Both the position numbers and the translations under genes were made by a program. A model generated the notes under the pieces. That model was not told where the DNA came from. It did no database searches and worked only from the letters and a program-made list of their open reading frames with translations. Of a DNA stretch of 64,000 bases, positions 43,522 through 57,683 are shown piece by piece (within the stretch, counting starts at the first letter, position 1; the number at the start of each line of letters is the position of its first letter). The stretch covers positions 620,001-684,000 of the forward strand of contig JACVTC010000027.1 of the NCBI GenBank assembly GCA_016946835.1. Direction: 5' to 3'. Origin of the DNA: Neocallimastix lanati (nom. inval.). Lineage: Eukaryota; Neocallimastigomycota; Neocallimastigomycetes; Neocallimastigales; Neocallimastigaceae.

Positions 43522-44439
43522 ATGAGTGACATTCATTTCAGAGAACTAAAGAAAGAATTAAAGGATATCGAAAAATTGTCTAAGGACAATTTAGATATCA
43601 AGACCTGGTGTTCTGATCTTGAACTTTGGGTAGAACTTGGTGAAGTGACAGATGAAAGAAAAATTTTTTTGGCTTGCGTTTTAACTTCAACAGGAGAACC
43701 GAGACAAATTATTCAAGAACTCGGAAATCAAATTAATACCAATGATAGTTCAATTGACAATGATGAAGAAGATAGCTCTTCAGGCTCGGAATCTTCATCT
43801 GAAAAGTATTATCCTTCCTTACAAGAGATAACTAATGCATTAGAAGAATTTTATGGCACTAAAGAAGACCAAAATAATTTATTAAGGGAATTACGGTCTT
43901 TAAAAATAAAAAGAAATGAAAGGGTAAAGGATTTTAATGTCAAATTTAAAACCTTATACTTAAAACTAGATAAAAAGAGAAAAAGACATGTCAGTGTATT
44001 AGATTATGTTGATGCTTTAGAAAACAACCAAGAAGCTTGGAAACGAGTAGCATTGGAAGATGATTTAACTCTCTCAAAAGCTTATCAAATCGCTGAAAAG
44101 GTAGATCGTTTGCAAAATAGGTCAACTCAAGGAAGTACCCAACCAAGGCAAAATTTTACAACTAATAATTCTTTTTCTAATAACTATTCTCGTTCTAATC
44201 TTAGAAGTAGTAATACTAACAATTATAATAACCAAAAAAGTTTTGATAAATTAAGAATAGAAAGGTCTAAAGAAGGAAAAGAAATGGAGGATTTAACAAG
44301 AAAAATGAAAAATCTAACTATCAAAGCATGTTATTTCTGTAAAGAACAAGGCCATTTTCAGAGTAACTGTCCCAAACTTCGTAAAATTATACAGAAAAAC
44401 CGGGAAGAATTAATTCAAGATGATCATTTAAATCAGTAA
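43522..44439 (+). CDS. gag: Gypsy-3 Gag, first unit
   Basis: 305 residues, ATG at 43522 after TTCTGGTAAAA. Helical capsid-type region with IKTWCSDLELWVELGE and KRNERVKDFNVKFKTLY; an acidic Ser-rich loop at residues ~75-98; basic, Ser/Asn-rich linker; CCHC knuckle CYFCKEQGHFQSNC at ~274-287. The pol ATG lies 140 bases after the stop, in another frame. Confidence 0.94.
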   Translation: MSDIHFRELKKELKDIEKLSKDNLDIKTWCSDLELWVELGEVTDERKIFLACVLTSTGEPRQIIQELGNQINTNDSSIDNDEEDSSSGSESSSEKYYPSLQEITNALEEFYGTKEDQNNLLRELRSLKIKRNERVKDFNVKFKTLYLKLDKKRKRHVSVLDYVDALENNQEAWKRVALEDDLTLSKAYQIAEKVDRLQNRSTQGSTQPRQNFTTNNSFSNNYSRSNLRSSNTNNYNNQKSFDKLRIERSKEGKEMEDLTRKMKNLTIKACYFCKEQGHFQSNCPKLRKIIQKNREELIQDDHLNQ

Positions 44440-44579
44440 GAGGGAGTAGAAGCTCTCCCATTGTCAATAAAACAGCTTCATTAAAATACCATCAAGAATC
44501 AATTAATAAAGAGTTTAGTAATATTAAAGAAATATTAGATTCAGAAAATTTTAAAAATTCCAACCATTTAATAGCGGCT

Positions 44580-47500
44580 ATGACTAGGAATTCAAAGAGA
44601 AAAAGTGACCAAGTGGATAGCATTACACATGAAAGTGGAAGGAAGAGAAGTCATAGAACCTTAAAGGACAATCCTATTACTATTTTAACTCCTGCCTTAA
44701 GGAAGAAACAAGAAGAAGAAATGACTAGTAAAACTCCACAAGAAAAGTATAAAAATCAAGTCAGCCCTTCTATACTAACTGAGCCTAGGATTGAAAAAGA
44801 AAAGATGAAAGAAAAAGCAATTCGTGATAAAGAACGAGCAGAGACAAATCAAATCTTAGATTCCGATTTCACTAAAGAAAATGTTACTGAAGGAAATAAG
44901 AGTGACCAAAATCTTGGAAACCATATCTCCTTGACAAGACTTATTAATGATCAACTTCCTAAAGACAACATTCCGGAAAACAAAAATATAAGAATATCCA
45001 GAAAAATACAAATGCAAATAAATAAAGAACCTTACGATGTAATTGAAGATTTAAATAAGACTCAATGTAATATTACGTTTGGACAACTTCTGGATGTATC
45101 ACCTAAAATACGTACGCAAGTGTCTCATGGTCTTAGATTAGAAAGGAATCAAACTAAGGTTACTGGTGTAGTGGATAACTTATCTGCAACCACTGTTATG
45201 GTAAATAACATAGAACATACTTATAAAAGTCGAAGTCGTGAAGCACAAGAAGATGATGTGGCTATGGTAGATATTACGGTAGATGGTGTTAAAGGAAAAG
45301 CATTAGTTGATTCTTGTAGTAATTTAAGCATAATTACTAAACAGTTTCTAGATAAACTTCCTAATAAATATGAACCTATTGGAATTAGTTGTGGTAGGAT
45401 TCGACTAGCTACCAGGAATGATGATTATTCTGAAAGCTATATTCTAAAAATTCCTATACAAATTAATAAATTCAAAATGATTGTTGACTGTAGATTAGTT
45501 GAAAAAGAAGATCCATTTTATGATGTTCTTATTAATCTGAAAACTCAAATTGATCACCAATTATTTATTCATCCTATACTATATAGCCTATGCCAGTTTA
45601 CTCCTGCTGGGTTGATTAATGTTATCACACCCATTAATAATGATATAGAAGAAGAAGAAAAATTGGTATGTGTAGTAAGAGCTATTAATTCTAATAGTGA
45701 ACTAGAAGAGAAGAACTTAGAAAAGTTAGAAGGTTTACCTCCTATAGAATACATTCATCACGAAAAGTTTAAAAATACTCTTAATAAAAATTATGTTGAT
45801 GAAATTATTCTTCTACTTGAAGATAATATTGAAATAATTGCTACATCTACTGAAGAACTTACTCCTTCTAAATTATCTCCGCACAAAATTAAATTAAAAG
45901 CCGGAGTAAGACCTATTAAACAAAGATTCTACCGTTTAACCAAATTAAAATCTGACATTTTAAAAGAAGAACTAACCAAATTGATTGAAAAGAAACTTAT
46001 TGAACCTTCGTACTCTGAATGGTCTTCACCAGTAGTCCTTGTACCGAAGCCTAACGGTAAATGGAGATTGTGTATAGACTATCGCAAGGTTAATGATGTC
46101 ACTGAAAAAGACTCCTATTCCTTACCAAATATAGATGAAATTTTTGATAGCCTCGATGGTGCTAAAATATTTACTACACTTGACCTTTATTCTGGCTATC
46201 ACCAAATCTTAATGGACGAAGAAAGCGTTGAGATAACTAGCTTTACAACCAAGTTTGGAAACTATCAGTTCAAAGTTATGCCTTTTGGATTAACTGGAGC
46301 ACCTGCTACATTCCAAAGGGAAATGAACAAGATCCTATTTCCACTTATCGGAAAGTGTGTGTATAACTTTATTGATGATATTTTAATTTATTCTCGTACC
46401 ATCGAAGAACATCTAGAGCATATTAAAGAAGTTCTTAAGATTTTTAAAAAGTATCATTTAAAAATTAATATTGAAAAATGTAAATTTATGCAAACTGAAG
46501 TAGAAGTACTTGGCCATAAATTAACTACAGAGGGTTTAAGTCCCATGGATAGTAAAGTTGAAGCTATTAGAAACTGGAAATCTCCTACTAATGTTCATGA
46601 GCTCAGATCTTTTCTGGGAGCAGTTGGTTACTATCGTAATTTTGTTAATAAATATTCACAAATTTCAGCACCTTTATGCAAACTTTTAAAGAAAGGGGAA
46701 AAATATATTTGGAATAAAGAACAAGAAGAAAGCTTTAAATCACTTAAAGAGGGTTTAATTAATGCACCTATATTAAAGTTTCCGCAATTTGACAAAGAAT
46801 TTATAATAAGAACTGATGCCTCATACGATGGAATAGGCGGAGTACTCCTGCAAAAAGATGAAGAAACAAAGATTGAGCATCCGGTTCACTATATTAGTAG
46901 AACCTTAACTAAATCGGAGAAGAATTATGGAATTACTGATTTAGAAGGTGCTGCACTATATTATTGTTTAACTAAATTGAAACCTTACATTATAGGTAAT
47001 CCCATTAAAACCATCATATATACGGACCATAAACCATTAATAGGTTTATTTAAAAATAAAGAACCACATAATGCAAGACAAACTCGTTGGTGTCTAACTG
47101 CAAGTATGCTAGGAGTTGAGATAAGGTATGAAAGTGGCAAGAAAAATGTCGTTGCTGATGCTCTCTCCAGAATGAAAAATGAAAGTAATAAAGTTGTTTT
47201 AGCTACCAATATTAATTCTGAAATTGATGAAACCCTGTTATCTAAAGTAATCAAGGAATTTCTTGAAGAAAAATTTACTGTTATTGATGGAGTTGAATAT
47301 TTTATCGATGGAAATAATTATCGTAAATTAATAACCAATACTGAAGAAAAATTAAAACTTATTTTTGCAGCACATAACGTAGGTCATGAAGGATACTACA
47401 AGACATATCAAAGGTTAAAAAGATGTTATTATTGGAATAATATGATCAGCGATGTCAAGAGGGTAGTTAGTAAATGTGAGAAATGTCAACTGAACCGCCC

Positions 47501-48392
47501 TCAACCATATCCTAATCCAACTGAAGGAATTCCAACCCAAGTTGAAGGACCATTTGTACATATGGGTCTGGATATCATAGGTCCATTGGTTCAAACGAGA
47601 AATAAAAATCAATATTTAATAGTAATGGTAGACTATTTCACTAAGTGGGTGGAAGCCGAACCTACAGAAACTATCACTGCAATGGATGTAATAAAATTTC
47701 TTATTAATGTATTTTCGAGGCATGGGATTCCACAGGTGATTACTACTGATAATGGAGTACAATTTACTGCGGACATGACTAAAATATTTCTTGATCTTTA
47801 TGATGTCTATGTTAAGTTTACCTCAACTTATCATCCTGAGAGCAATGGCTTAGTAGAAAACAGAAATAAGGAGATAGGCAAATTATTGAGATTGCTAGGA
47901 ACTAAATATAAGGATTGGGATGAAATCCTCCCTTCCGCTTTATGGGCTTTACGTACTACTAAAAACAATGTAACAAAATATTCTAGCTTTGAACTTGTGT
48001 ATGGTCGTGAAGATCAGCAACCCTTTGATATTGCAGCTCGTCCAACGAAAGATACCAAAGGAAAAACATCAGATGAAATAATACTTGAAAAATTTATTAA
48101 TCATTATAGATGGACATTAGAAGCTGCCGAAAATGTCAAAAATGCCAACAAATATTGGGCAATTCGTAGGCAAGAGAAAAATAGTATGAACAAAGGAAAA
48201 AGCATTAATCCTGGAGATTTGGTTCTGGTAAGAAATCTATCTAGAACTAAGTTGGAGCCTTACTTTGTAGGTCCCTTGAAGGTTATAAAGAAACAATTTA
48301 ATACAGTTACTTTAGCAGATCCTAATTCAGGCGTACAATTGAACAGAAATGTTCATTTAAAGAATATAGTAAAGTATAACTCAGCTTCATGA
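44580..48392 (+). CDS. pol: Gypsy-3 Pol, first unit
   Basis: 1,270 residues. Charged N-terminal ~190 residues; protease near 238 (KALVDSCSNLSII); RT with WRLCIDYRKVND (~494), MPFGLTGAPATFQREM and NFIDDILIYSR (~596); RNase H with FIIRTDASYDGIGG (~740) and ADALSRM; integrase HHCC (HNVGHEGY, then CEKCQ, ~931-962); D,D,E core (GLDIIGPL, TTDNGVQF, NGLVENRNKEIG, ~996-1095); GPY/F module (PYFVGPLKVI, ~1222). No chromodomain. It is most like Gypsy-2 Pol. It ends 26 bases before the middle LTR. Confidence 0.95.
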   Translation: MTRNSKRKSDQVDSITHESGRKRSHRTLKDNPITILTPALRKKQEEEMTSKTPQEKYKNQVSPSILTEPRIEKEKMKEKAIRDKERAETNQILDSDFTKENVTEGNKSDQNLGNHISLTRLINDQLPKDNIPENKNIRISRKIQMQINKEPYDVIEDLNKTQCNITFGQLLDVSPKIRTQVSHGLRLERNQTKVTGVVDNLSATTVMVNNIEHTYKSRSREAQEDDVAMVDITVDGVKGKALVDSCSNLSIITKQFLDKLPNKYEPIGISCGRIRLATRNDDYSESYILKIPIQINKFKMIVDCRLVEKEDPFYDVLINLKTQIDHQLFIHPILYSLCQFTPAGLINVITPINNDIEEEEKLVCVVRAINSNSELEEKNLEKLEGLPPIEYIHHEKFKNTLNKNYVDEIILLLEDNIEIIATSTEELTPSKLSPHKIKLKAGVRPIKQRFYRLTKLKSDILKEELTKLIEKKLIEPSYSEWSSPVVLVPKPNGKWRLCIDYRKVNDVTEKDSYSLPNIDEIFDSLDGAKIFTTLDLYSGYHQILMDEESVEITSFTTKFGNYQFKVMPFGLTGAPATFQREMNKILFPLIGKCVYNFIDDILIYSRTIEEHLEHIKEVLKIFKKYHLKINIEKCKFMQTEVEVLGHKLTTEGLSPMDSKVEAIRNWKSPTNVHELRSFLGAVGYYRNFVNKYSQISAPLCKLLKKGEKYIWNKEQEESFKSLKEGLINAPILKFPQFDKEFIIRTDASYDGIGGVLLQKDEETKIEHPVHYISRTLTKSEKNYGITDLEGAALYYCLTKLKPYIIGNPIKTIIYTDHKPLIGLFKNKEPHNARQTRWCLTASMLGVEIRYESGKKNVVADALSRMKNESNKVVLATNINSEIDETLLSKVIKEFLEEKFTVIDGVEYFIDGNNYRKLITNTEEKLKLIFAAHNVGHEGYYKTYQRLKRCYYWNNMISDVKRVVSKCEKCQLNRPQPYPNPTEGIPTQVEGPFVHMGLDIIGPLVQTRNKNQYLIVMVDYFTKWVEAEPTETITAMDVIKFLINVFSRHGIPQVITTDNGVQFTADMTKIFLDLYDVYVKFTSTYHPESNGLVENRNKEIGKLLRLLGTKYKDWDEILPSALWALRTTKNNVTKYSSFELVYGREDQQPFDIAARPTKDTKGKTSDEIILEKFINHYRWTLEAAENVKNANKYWAIRRQEKNSMNKGKSINPGDLVLVRNLSRTKLEPYFVGPLKVIKKQFNTVTLADPNSGVQLNRNVHLKNIVKYNSAS

Positions 48393-48418
48393 TAGCTTGA
48401 GTCTTCGTCGGGGCATCT

Positions 48419-49502
<1,084 letters not shown>

Positions 49503-50788
49503 TAAGTTTTGGTGGAGATATCGGGGAAAAACAAAATTTTAATATTACATTAGATAATTATTTAAAATATTAGTTATTAATTTAAATTTTTTTTTATGAA
49601 AATTTTTTTTATAAAACATATTTTTTTTTTCCTAAAATTTTTTTTTTTAAAAACTTAAAGTGATAGATAAATTTTTTTTTAAAATTTATTAATGAAGCTT
49701 TAATTAAATAACTTTTGATTAAGTTATTTTATTTTAATTGTTATAATTAAATTGAATTAGTACGCTTCAGAAGCAGTACTATTGTTGGGATTGTAGGGGT
49801 AAAAATTATCGACGTAAGTATATCCTTAACAATTTTTATATTGTAAGGCAATGTGCTACAATATTCGTTTGAGAATAATTGTACTCTGTGCGTTTTATCC
49901 ATGACACCGTAATAGGTAAGCTGTGTAAAACGTAAACGATTTTTACTAATCCTAACAATACTATTGGAAAGTAGCTGGAAATGCTATTTGATTATAATAA
50001 TTAATTTTAAAATATTTAATTTTTAAGTTATTAGTATATATTAAAATTGTTATTAATTATAAATTAAAAAAAAAAAAAAAAAATTTTTTTTTAAAAATAT
50101 ACGAATTAAAATATTTTTCTTTGAGTAAATATTTATTCCAACAAAATTTTTTTTAGGTATCCGGCGTAATTATATACCTGCATATAGTATCTAGATAACG
50201 ATATACGTAGTAGAGGTTATAAAGATATAAAAATAATTTTAAATTCGCAAAGTAAAACAGAGTGAGGTTGCATTGAAGCGGGGTAGTAGAGGTTTTAAAG
50301 ATAAGGTTACGATATATCAAGAGTATCTAACTGACGGTCTTTAGAACGAGGTCGAACGACGCAGTAACTTCACTTGGGGGTTTGAAAAACGATTTAAATT
50401 TATAATATATGCATATGAAATAATTATTGATTCTCCGGGTATAGTACTTATATTATTTACTCAATAAAAAAAAAAAAAAAATATAATAATTTTTTTTTTA
50501 AACAAAAGTTTTCTTTCTTTATTGTCGAACAGAGTGTTTGAAATAAAGTAAATATTAATATTATTAACAATAATTTTATTTATTCGTCAAACAGAGTGTT
50601 TGGAATAAAAGATTCATTAATATTACAAAAATTTTTTTTATTTATTCGTCAAACAGAGTGTTTGGAATAAAAGATTCATTAATATTACAAAAATTTTTTA
50701 TTTATTCGTCAAACAGAGTGTTTGGAATAAAGGATTAATTAATATTATAACAATAAAATTTTTTTTTATCTGTTAAACGGAGTGTTTG

Positions 50789-50853
<65 letters not shown>

Positions 50854-51018
50854 AATTATATTATTTACAATTAATATATTTAAAATATATATATAAATTT
50901 TTTTTTACGAATACTTGGTAGTTTTGTTACTTTTCTTTAATCAAACTACTTAAAATAAAATATTAATTAATAAATAAATTAAATTCAAATTAGTTAAATA
51001 ATAAAAATTCTGGTAAAA
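49503..51018 (+). promoter_or_regulatory. Gypsy-3 primer site and structured leader, second unit
   Basis: Same sequence as 42009-43521, three bases longer, apparently in homopolymer runs. It has the same primer site, long-range inverted repeat (~49783-49963) and five-copy stem-loop array (~50527-50790). Confidence 0.75.
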
Positions 51019-51936
51019 ATGAGTGACATTCATTTCAGAGAACTAAAGAAAGAATTAAAGGATATCGAAAAATTGTCTAAGGACAATTTAGATATCAAGA
51101 CCTGGTGTTCTGATCTTGAACTTTGGGTAGAACTTGGTGAAGTGACAGATGAAAGAAAAATTTTTTTGGCTTGCGTTTTAACTTCAACAGGAGAACCGAG
51201 ACAAATTATTCAAGAACTCGGAAATCAAATTAATACCAATGATAGTTCAATTGACAATGATGAAGAAGATAGCTCTTCAGGCTCGGAATCTTCATCTGAA
51301 AAGTATTATCCTTCCTTACAAGAGATAACTAATGCATTAGAAGAATTTTATGGCACTAAAGAAGACCAAAATAATTTATTAAGGGAATTACGGTCTTTAA
51401 AAATAAAAAGAAATGAAAGGGTAAAGGATTTTAATGTCAAATTTAAAACCTTATACTTAAAACTAGATAAAAAGAGAAAAAGACATGTCAGTGTATTAGA
51501 TTATGTTGATGCTTTAGAAAACAACCAAGAAGCTTGGAAACGAGTAGCATTGGAAGATGATTTAACTCTCTCAAAAGCTTATCAAATCGCTGAAAAGGTA
51601 GATCGTTTGCAAAATAGGTCAACTCAAGGAAGTACCCAACCAAGGCAAAATTTTACAACTAATAATTCTTTTTCTAATAACTATTCTCGTTCTAATCTTA
51701 GAAGTAGTAATACTAACAATTATAATAACCAAAAAAGTTTTGATAAATTAAGAATAGAAAGGTCTAAAGAAGGAAAAGAAATGGAGGATTTAACAAGAAA
51801 AATGAAAAATCTAACTATCAAAGCATGTTATTTCTGTAAAGAACAAGGCCATTTTCAGAGTAACTGTCCCAAACTTCGTAAAATTATACAGAAAAACCGG
51901 GAAGAATTAATTCAAGATGATCATTTAAATCAGTAA
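51019..51936 (+). CDS. gag: Gypsy-3 Gag, second unit
   Basis: Predicted protein identical over all 305 residues to the Gag at 43522-44439, with the same capsid-type region and CCHC knuckle. The lack of any amino acid difference points to very recent duplication. Confidence 0.94.
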   Translation: MSDIHFRELKKELKDIEKLSKDNLDIKTWCSDLELWVELGEVTDERKIFLACVLTSTGEPRQIIQELGNQINTNDSSIDNDEEDSSSGSESSSEKYYPSLQEITNALEEFYGTKEDQNNLLRELRSLKIKRNERVKDFNVKFKTLYLKLDKKRKRHVSVLDYVDALENNQEAWKRVALEDDLTLSKAYQIAEKVDRLQNRSTQGSTQPRQNFTTNNSFSNNYSRSNLRSSNTNNYNNQKSFDKLRIERSKEGKEMEDLTRKMKNLTIKACYFCKEQGHFQSNCPKLRKIIQKNREELIQDDHLNQ

Positions 51937-52076
51937 GAGGGAGTAGAAGCTCTCCCATTGTCAATAAAACAGCTTCATTAAAATACCATCAAGAATCAAT
52001 TAATAAAGAGTTTAGTAATATTAAAGAAATATTAGATTCAGAAAATTTTAAAAATTCCAACCATTTAATAGCGGCT

Positions 52077-55000
52077 ATGACTAGGAATTCAAAGAGAAAA
52101 AGTGACCAAGTGGATAGCATTACACATGAAAGTGGAAGGAAGAGAAGTCATAGAACCTTAAAGGACAATCCTATTACTATTTTAACTCCTGCCTTAAGGA
52201 AGAAACAAGAAGAAGAAATGACTAGTAAAACTCCACAAGAAAAGTATAAAAATCAAGTCAGCCCTTCTATACTAACTGAGCCTAGGATTGAAAAAGAAAA
52301 GATGAAAGAAAAAGCAATTCGTGATAAAGAACGAGCAGAGACAAATCAAATCTTAGATTCCGATTTCACTAAAGAAAATGTTACTGAAGGAAATAAGAGT
52401 GACCAAAATCTTGGAAACCATATCTCCTTGACAAGACTTATTAATGATCAACTTCCTAAAGACAACATTCCGGAAAACAAAAATATAAGAATATCCAGAA
52501 AAATACAAATGCAAATAAATAAAGAACCTTACGATGTAATTGAAGATTTAAATAAGACTCAATGTAATATTACGTTTGGACAACTTCTGGATGTATCACC
52601 TAAAATACGTACGCAAGTGTCTCATGGTCTTAGATTAGAAAGGAATCAAACTAAGGTTACTGGTGTAGTGGATAACTTATCTGCAACCACTGTTATGGTA
52701 AATAACATAGAACATACTTATAAAAGTCGAAGTCGTGAAGCACAAGAAGATGATGTGGCTATGGTAGATATTACGGTAGATGGTGTTAAAGGAAAAGCAT
52801 TAGTTGATTCTTGTAGTAATTTAAGCATAATTACTAAACAGTTTCTAGATAAACTTCCTAATAAATATGAACCTATTGGAATTAGTTGTGGTAGGATTCG
52901 ACTAGCTACCAGGAATGATGATTATTCTGAAAGCTATATTCTAAAAATTCCTATACAAATTAATAAATTCAAAATGATTGTTGACTGTAGATTAGTTGAA
53001 AAAGAAGATCCATTTTATGATGTTCTTATTAATCTGAAAACTCAAATTGATCACCAATTATTTATTCATCCTATACTATATAGCCTATGCCAGTTTACTC
53101 CTGCTGGGTTGATTAATGTTATCACACCCATTAATAATGATATAGAAGAAGAAGAAAAATTGGTATGTGTAGTAAGAGCTATTAATTCTAATAGTGAACT
53201 AGAAGAGAAGAACTTAGAAAAGTTAGAAGGTTTACCTCCTATAGAATACATTCATCACGAAAAGTTTAAAAATACTCTTAATAAAAATTATGTTGATGAA
53301 ATTATTCTTCTACTTGAAGATAATATTGAAATAATTGCTACATCTACTGAAGAACTTACTCCTTCTAAATTATCTCCGCACAAAATTAAATTAAAAGCCG
53401 GAGTAAGACCTATTAAACAAAGATTCTACCGTTTAACCAAATTAAAATCTGACATTTTAAAAGAAGAACTAACCAAATTGATTGAAAAGAAACTTATTGA
53501 ACCTTCGTACTCTGAATGGTCTTCACCAGTAGTCCTTGTACCGAAGCCTAACGGTAAATGGAGATTGTGTATAGACTATCGCAAGGTTAATGATGTCACT
53601 GAAAAAGACTCCTATTCCTTACCAAATATAGATGAAATTTTTGATAGCCTCGATGGTGCTAAAATATTTACTACACTTGACCTTTATTCTGGCTATCACC
53701 AAATCTTAATGGACGAAGAAAGCGTTGAGATAACTAGCTTTACAACCAAGTTTGGAAACTATCAGTTCAAAGTTATGCCTTTTGGATTAACTGGAGCACC
53801 TGCTACATTCCAAAGGGAAATGAACAAGATCCTATTTCCACTTATCGGAAAGTGTGTGTATAACTTTATTGATGATATTTTAATTTATTCTCGTACCATC
53901 GAAGAACATCTAGAGCATATTAAAGAAGTTCTTAAGATTTTTAAAAAGTATCATTTAAAAATTAATATTGAAAAATGTAAATTTATGCAAACTGAAGTAG
54001 AAGTACTTGGCCATAAATTAACTACAGAGGGTTTAAGTCCCATGGATAGTAAAGTTGAAGCTATTAGAAACTGGAAATCTCCTACTAATGTTCATGAGCT
54101 CAGATCTTTTCTGGGAGCAGTTGGTTACTATCGTAATTTTGTTAATAAATATTCACAAATTTCAGCACCTTTATGCAAACTTTTAAAGAAAGGGGAAAAA
54201 TATATTTGGAATAAAGAACAAGAAGAAAGCTTTAAATCACTTAAAGAGGGTTTAATTAATGCACCTATATTAAAGTTTCCGCAATTTGACAAAGAATTTA
54301 TAATAAGAACTGATGCCTCATACGATGGAATAGGCGGAGTACTCCTGCAAAAAGATGAAGAAACAAAGATTGAGCATCCGGTTCACTATATTAGTAGAAC
54401 CTTAACTAAATCGGAGAAGAATTATGGAATTACTGATTTAGAAGGTGCTGCACTATATTATTGTTTAACTAAATTGAAACCTTACATTATAGGTAATCCC
54501 ATTAAAACCATCATATATACGGACCATAAACCATTAATAGGTTTATTTAAAAATAAAGAACCACATAATGCAAGACAAACTCGTTGGTGTCTAACTGCAA
54601 GTATGCTAGGAGTTGAGATAAGGTATGAAAGTGGCAAGAAAAATGTCGTTGCTGATGCTCTCTCCAGAATGAAAAATGAAAGTAATAAAGTTGTTTTAGC
54701 TACCAATATTAATTCTGAAATTGATGAAACCCTGTTATCTAAAGTAATCAAGGAATTTCTTGAAGAAAAATTTACTGTTATTGATGGAGTTGAATATTTT
54801 ATCGATGGAAATAATTATCGTAAATTAATAACCAATACTGAAGAAAAATTAAAACTTATTTTTGCAGCACATAACGTAGGTCATGAAGGATACTACAAGA
54901 CATATCAAAGGTTAAAAAGATGTTATTATTGGAATAATATGATCAGCGATGTCAAGAGGGTAGTTAGTAAATGTGAGAAATGTCAACTGAACCGCCCTCA

Positions 55001-55889
55001 ACCATATCCTAATCCAACTGAAGGAATTCCAACCCAAGTTGAAGGACCATTTGTACATATGGGTCTGGATATCATAGGTCCATTGGTTCAAACGAGAAAT
55101 AAAAATCAATATTTAATAGTAATGGTAGACTATTTCACTAAGTGGGTGGAAGCCGAACCTACAGAAACTATCACTGCAATGGATGTAATAAAATTTCTTA
55201 TTAATGTATTTTCGAGGCATGGGATTCCACAGGTGATTACTACTGATAATGGAGTACAATTTACTGCGGACATGACTAAAATATTTCTTGATCTTTATGA
55301 TGTCTATGTTAAGTTTACCTCAACTTATCATCCTGAGAGCAATGGCTTAGTAGAAAACAGAAATAAGGAGATAGGCAAATTATTGAGATTGCTAGGAACT
55401 AAATATAAGGATTGGGATGAAATCCTCCCTTCCGCTTTATGGGCTTTACGTACTACTAAAAACAATGTAACAAAATATTCTAGCTTTGAACTTGTGTATG
55501 GTCGTGAAGATCAGCAACCCTTTGATATTGCAGCTCGTCCAACGAAAGATACCAAAGGAAAAACATCAGATGAAATAATACTTGAAAAATTTATTAATCA
55601 TTATAGATGGACATTAGAAGCTGCCGAAAATGTCAAAAATGCCAACAAATATTGGGCAATTCGTAGGCAAGAGAAAAATAGTATGAACAAAGGAAAAAGC
55701 ATTAATCCTGGAGATTTGGTTCTGGTAAGAAATCTATCTAGAACTAAGTTGGAGCCTTACTTTGTAGGTCCCTTGAAGGTTATAAAGAAACAATTTAATA
55801 CAGTTACTTTAGCAGATCCTAATTCAGGCGTACAATTGAACAGAAATGTTCATTTAAAGAATATAGTAAAGTATAACTCAGCTTCATGA
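52077..55889 (+). CDS. pol: Gypsy-3 Pol, second unit
   Basis: Predicted protein identical over all 1,270 residues to the Pol at 44580-48392: protease, RT, RNase H, HHCC and DDE integrase, GPY/F module. The spacing to gag (140 bases) and to the next LTR (26 bases) is also unchanged. Confidence 0.95.
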   Translation: MTRNSKRKSDQVDSITHESGRKRSHRTLKDNPITILTPALRKKQEEEMTSKTPQEKYKNQVSPSILTEPRIEKEKMKEKAIRDKERAETNQILDSDFTKENVTEGNKSDQNLGNHISLTRLINDQLPKDNIPENKNIRISRKIQMQINKEPYDVIEDLNKTQCNITFGQLLDVSPKIRTQVSHGLRLERNQTKVTGVVDNLSATTVMVNNIEHTYKSRSREAQEDDVAMVDITVDGVKGKALVDSCSNLSIITKQFLDKLPNKYEPIGISCGRIRLATRNDDYSESYILKIPIQINKFKMIVDCRLVEKEDPFYDVLINLKTQIDHQLFIHPILYSLCQFTPAGLINVITPINNDIEEEEKLVCVVRAINSNSELEEKNLEKLEGLPPIEYIHHEKFKNTLNKNYVDEIILLLEDNIEIIATSTEELTPSKLSPHKIKLKAGVRPIKQRFYRLTKLKSDILKEELTKLIEKKLIEPSYSEWSSPVVLVPKPNGKWRLCIDYRKVNDVTEKDSYSLPNIDEIFDSLDGAKIFTTLDLYSGYHQILMDEESVEITSFTTKFGNYQFKVMPFGLTGAPATFQREMNKILFPLIGKCVYNFIDDILIYSRTIEEHLEHIKEVLKIFKKYHLKINIEKCKFMQTEVEVLGHKLTTEGLSPMDSKVEAIRNWKSPTNVHELRSFLGAVGYYRNFVNKYSQISAPLCKLLKKGEKYIWNKEQEESFKSLKEGLINAPILKFPQFDKEFIIRTDASYDGIGGVLLQKDEETKIEHPVHYISRTLTKSEKNYGITDLEGAALYYCLTKLKPYIIGNPIKTIIYTDHKPLIGLFKNKEPHNARQTRWCLTASMLGVEIRYESGKKNVVADALSRMKNESNKVVLATNINSEIDETLLSKVIKEFLEEKFTVIDGVEYFIDGNNYRKLITNTEEKLKLIFAAHNVGHEGYYKTYQRLKRCYYWNNMISDVKRVVSKCEKCQLNRPQPYPNPTEGIPTQVEGPFVHMGLDIIGPLVQTRNKNQYLIVMVDYFTKWVEAEPTETITAMDVIKFLINVFSRHGIPQVITTDNGVQFTADMTKIFLDLYDVYVKFTSTYHPESNGLVENRNKEIGKLLRLLGTKYKDWDEILPSALWALRTTKNNVTKYSSFELVYGREDQQPFDIAARPTKDTKGKTSDEIILEKFINHYRWTLEAAENVKNANKYWAIRRQEKNSMNKGKSINPGDLVLVRNLSRTKLEPYFVGPLKVIKKQFNTVTLADPNSGVQLNRNVHLKNIVKYNSAS

Positions 55890-55915
55890 TAGCTTGAGTC
55901 TTCGTCGGGGCATCT

Positions 55916-56997
<1,082 letters not shown>

Positions 56998-57683
56998 TTA
57001 ATGATACAATACAGCTAGAAATACGCAAGAAAATTAACAAAAGAGAAAATCCTATAATAATATAGTGAAAAATAATTACAATATATAATATACTAAATCA
57101 TTATATAAATAGATTAAAAATTAATTAGACAGCCAATAATATTCAAGATAAAATTAATTAATAAATTTAAAAGAAGAGAATGAAATAAAAGTTAAAGAGA
57201 GAGTTTTTCTTGTTGTTTTAAAAATTCTAATTGAGTAAAATAATAGTTTTAGAGAACTTATAGTTTAGTTTAAATAATTAAGTAATTACTTATAGTTAAA
57301 GGATAAGAGTTGAATCCTACAATTATAAGTAAAATTATTATTAAGATATTAATATAAATTGAATTATTAGAGATAGATAAAAATCATTATATTCAGAGGA
57401 ATATAAATATAATTGTAATAATTTATGTAAAATAAATAAATAAATAAAAACAAGATTTAAAAAGAAATAAATAAATTTTATTATTTGTGTAAATTATTAT
57501 TTATTATCTTTGAGTTGGAATATATTATTTTACAAATTCCCTATTTGCTCGACCTCGTTATAAATAGAAATCTGATACTTTATTACTTATATTGTATCAT
57601 TAATTATTTGTTTTAAAACTTTATTGAAAAATAATACTAAATATTAAAATAATAAAATAATTGTAATTATTGATTCTGTTATA
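56998..57683 (+). other. Right part of LTR-C
   Basis: No gene. TTAA at its start repeats the four bases before 40927. TATAAATAG near 57570 and the 3' end ATTCTGTTATA make it look like the promoter and U5 side of an LTR. Confidence 0.6.
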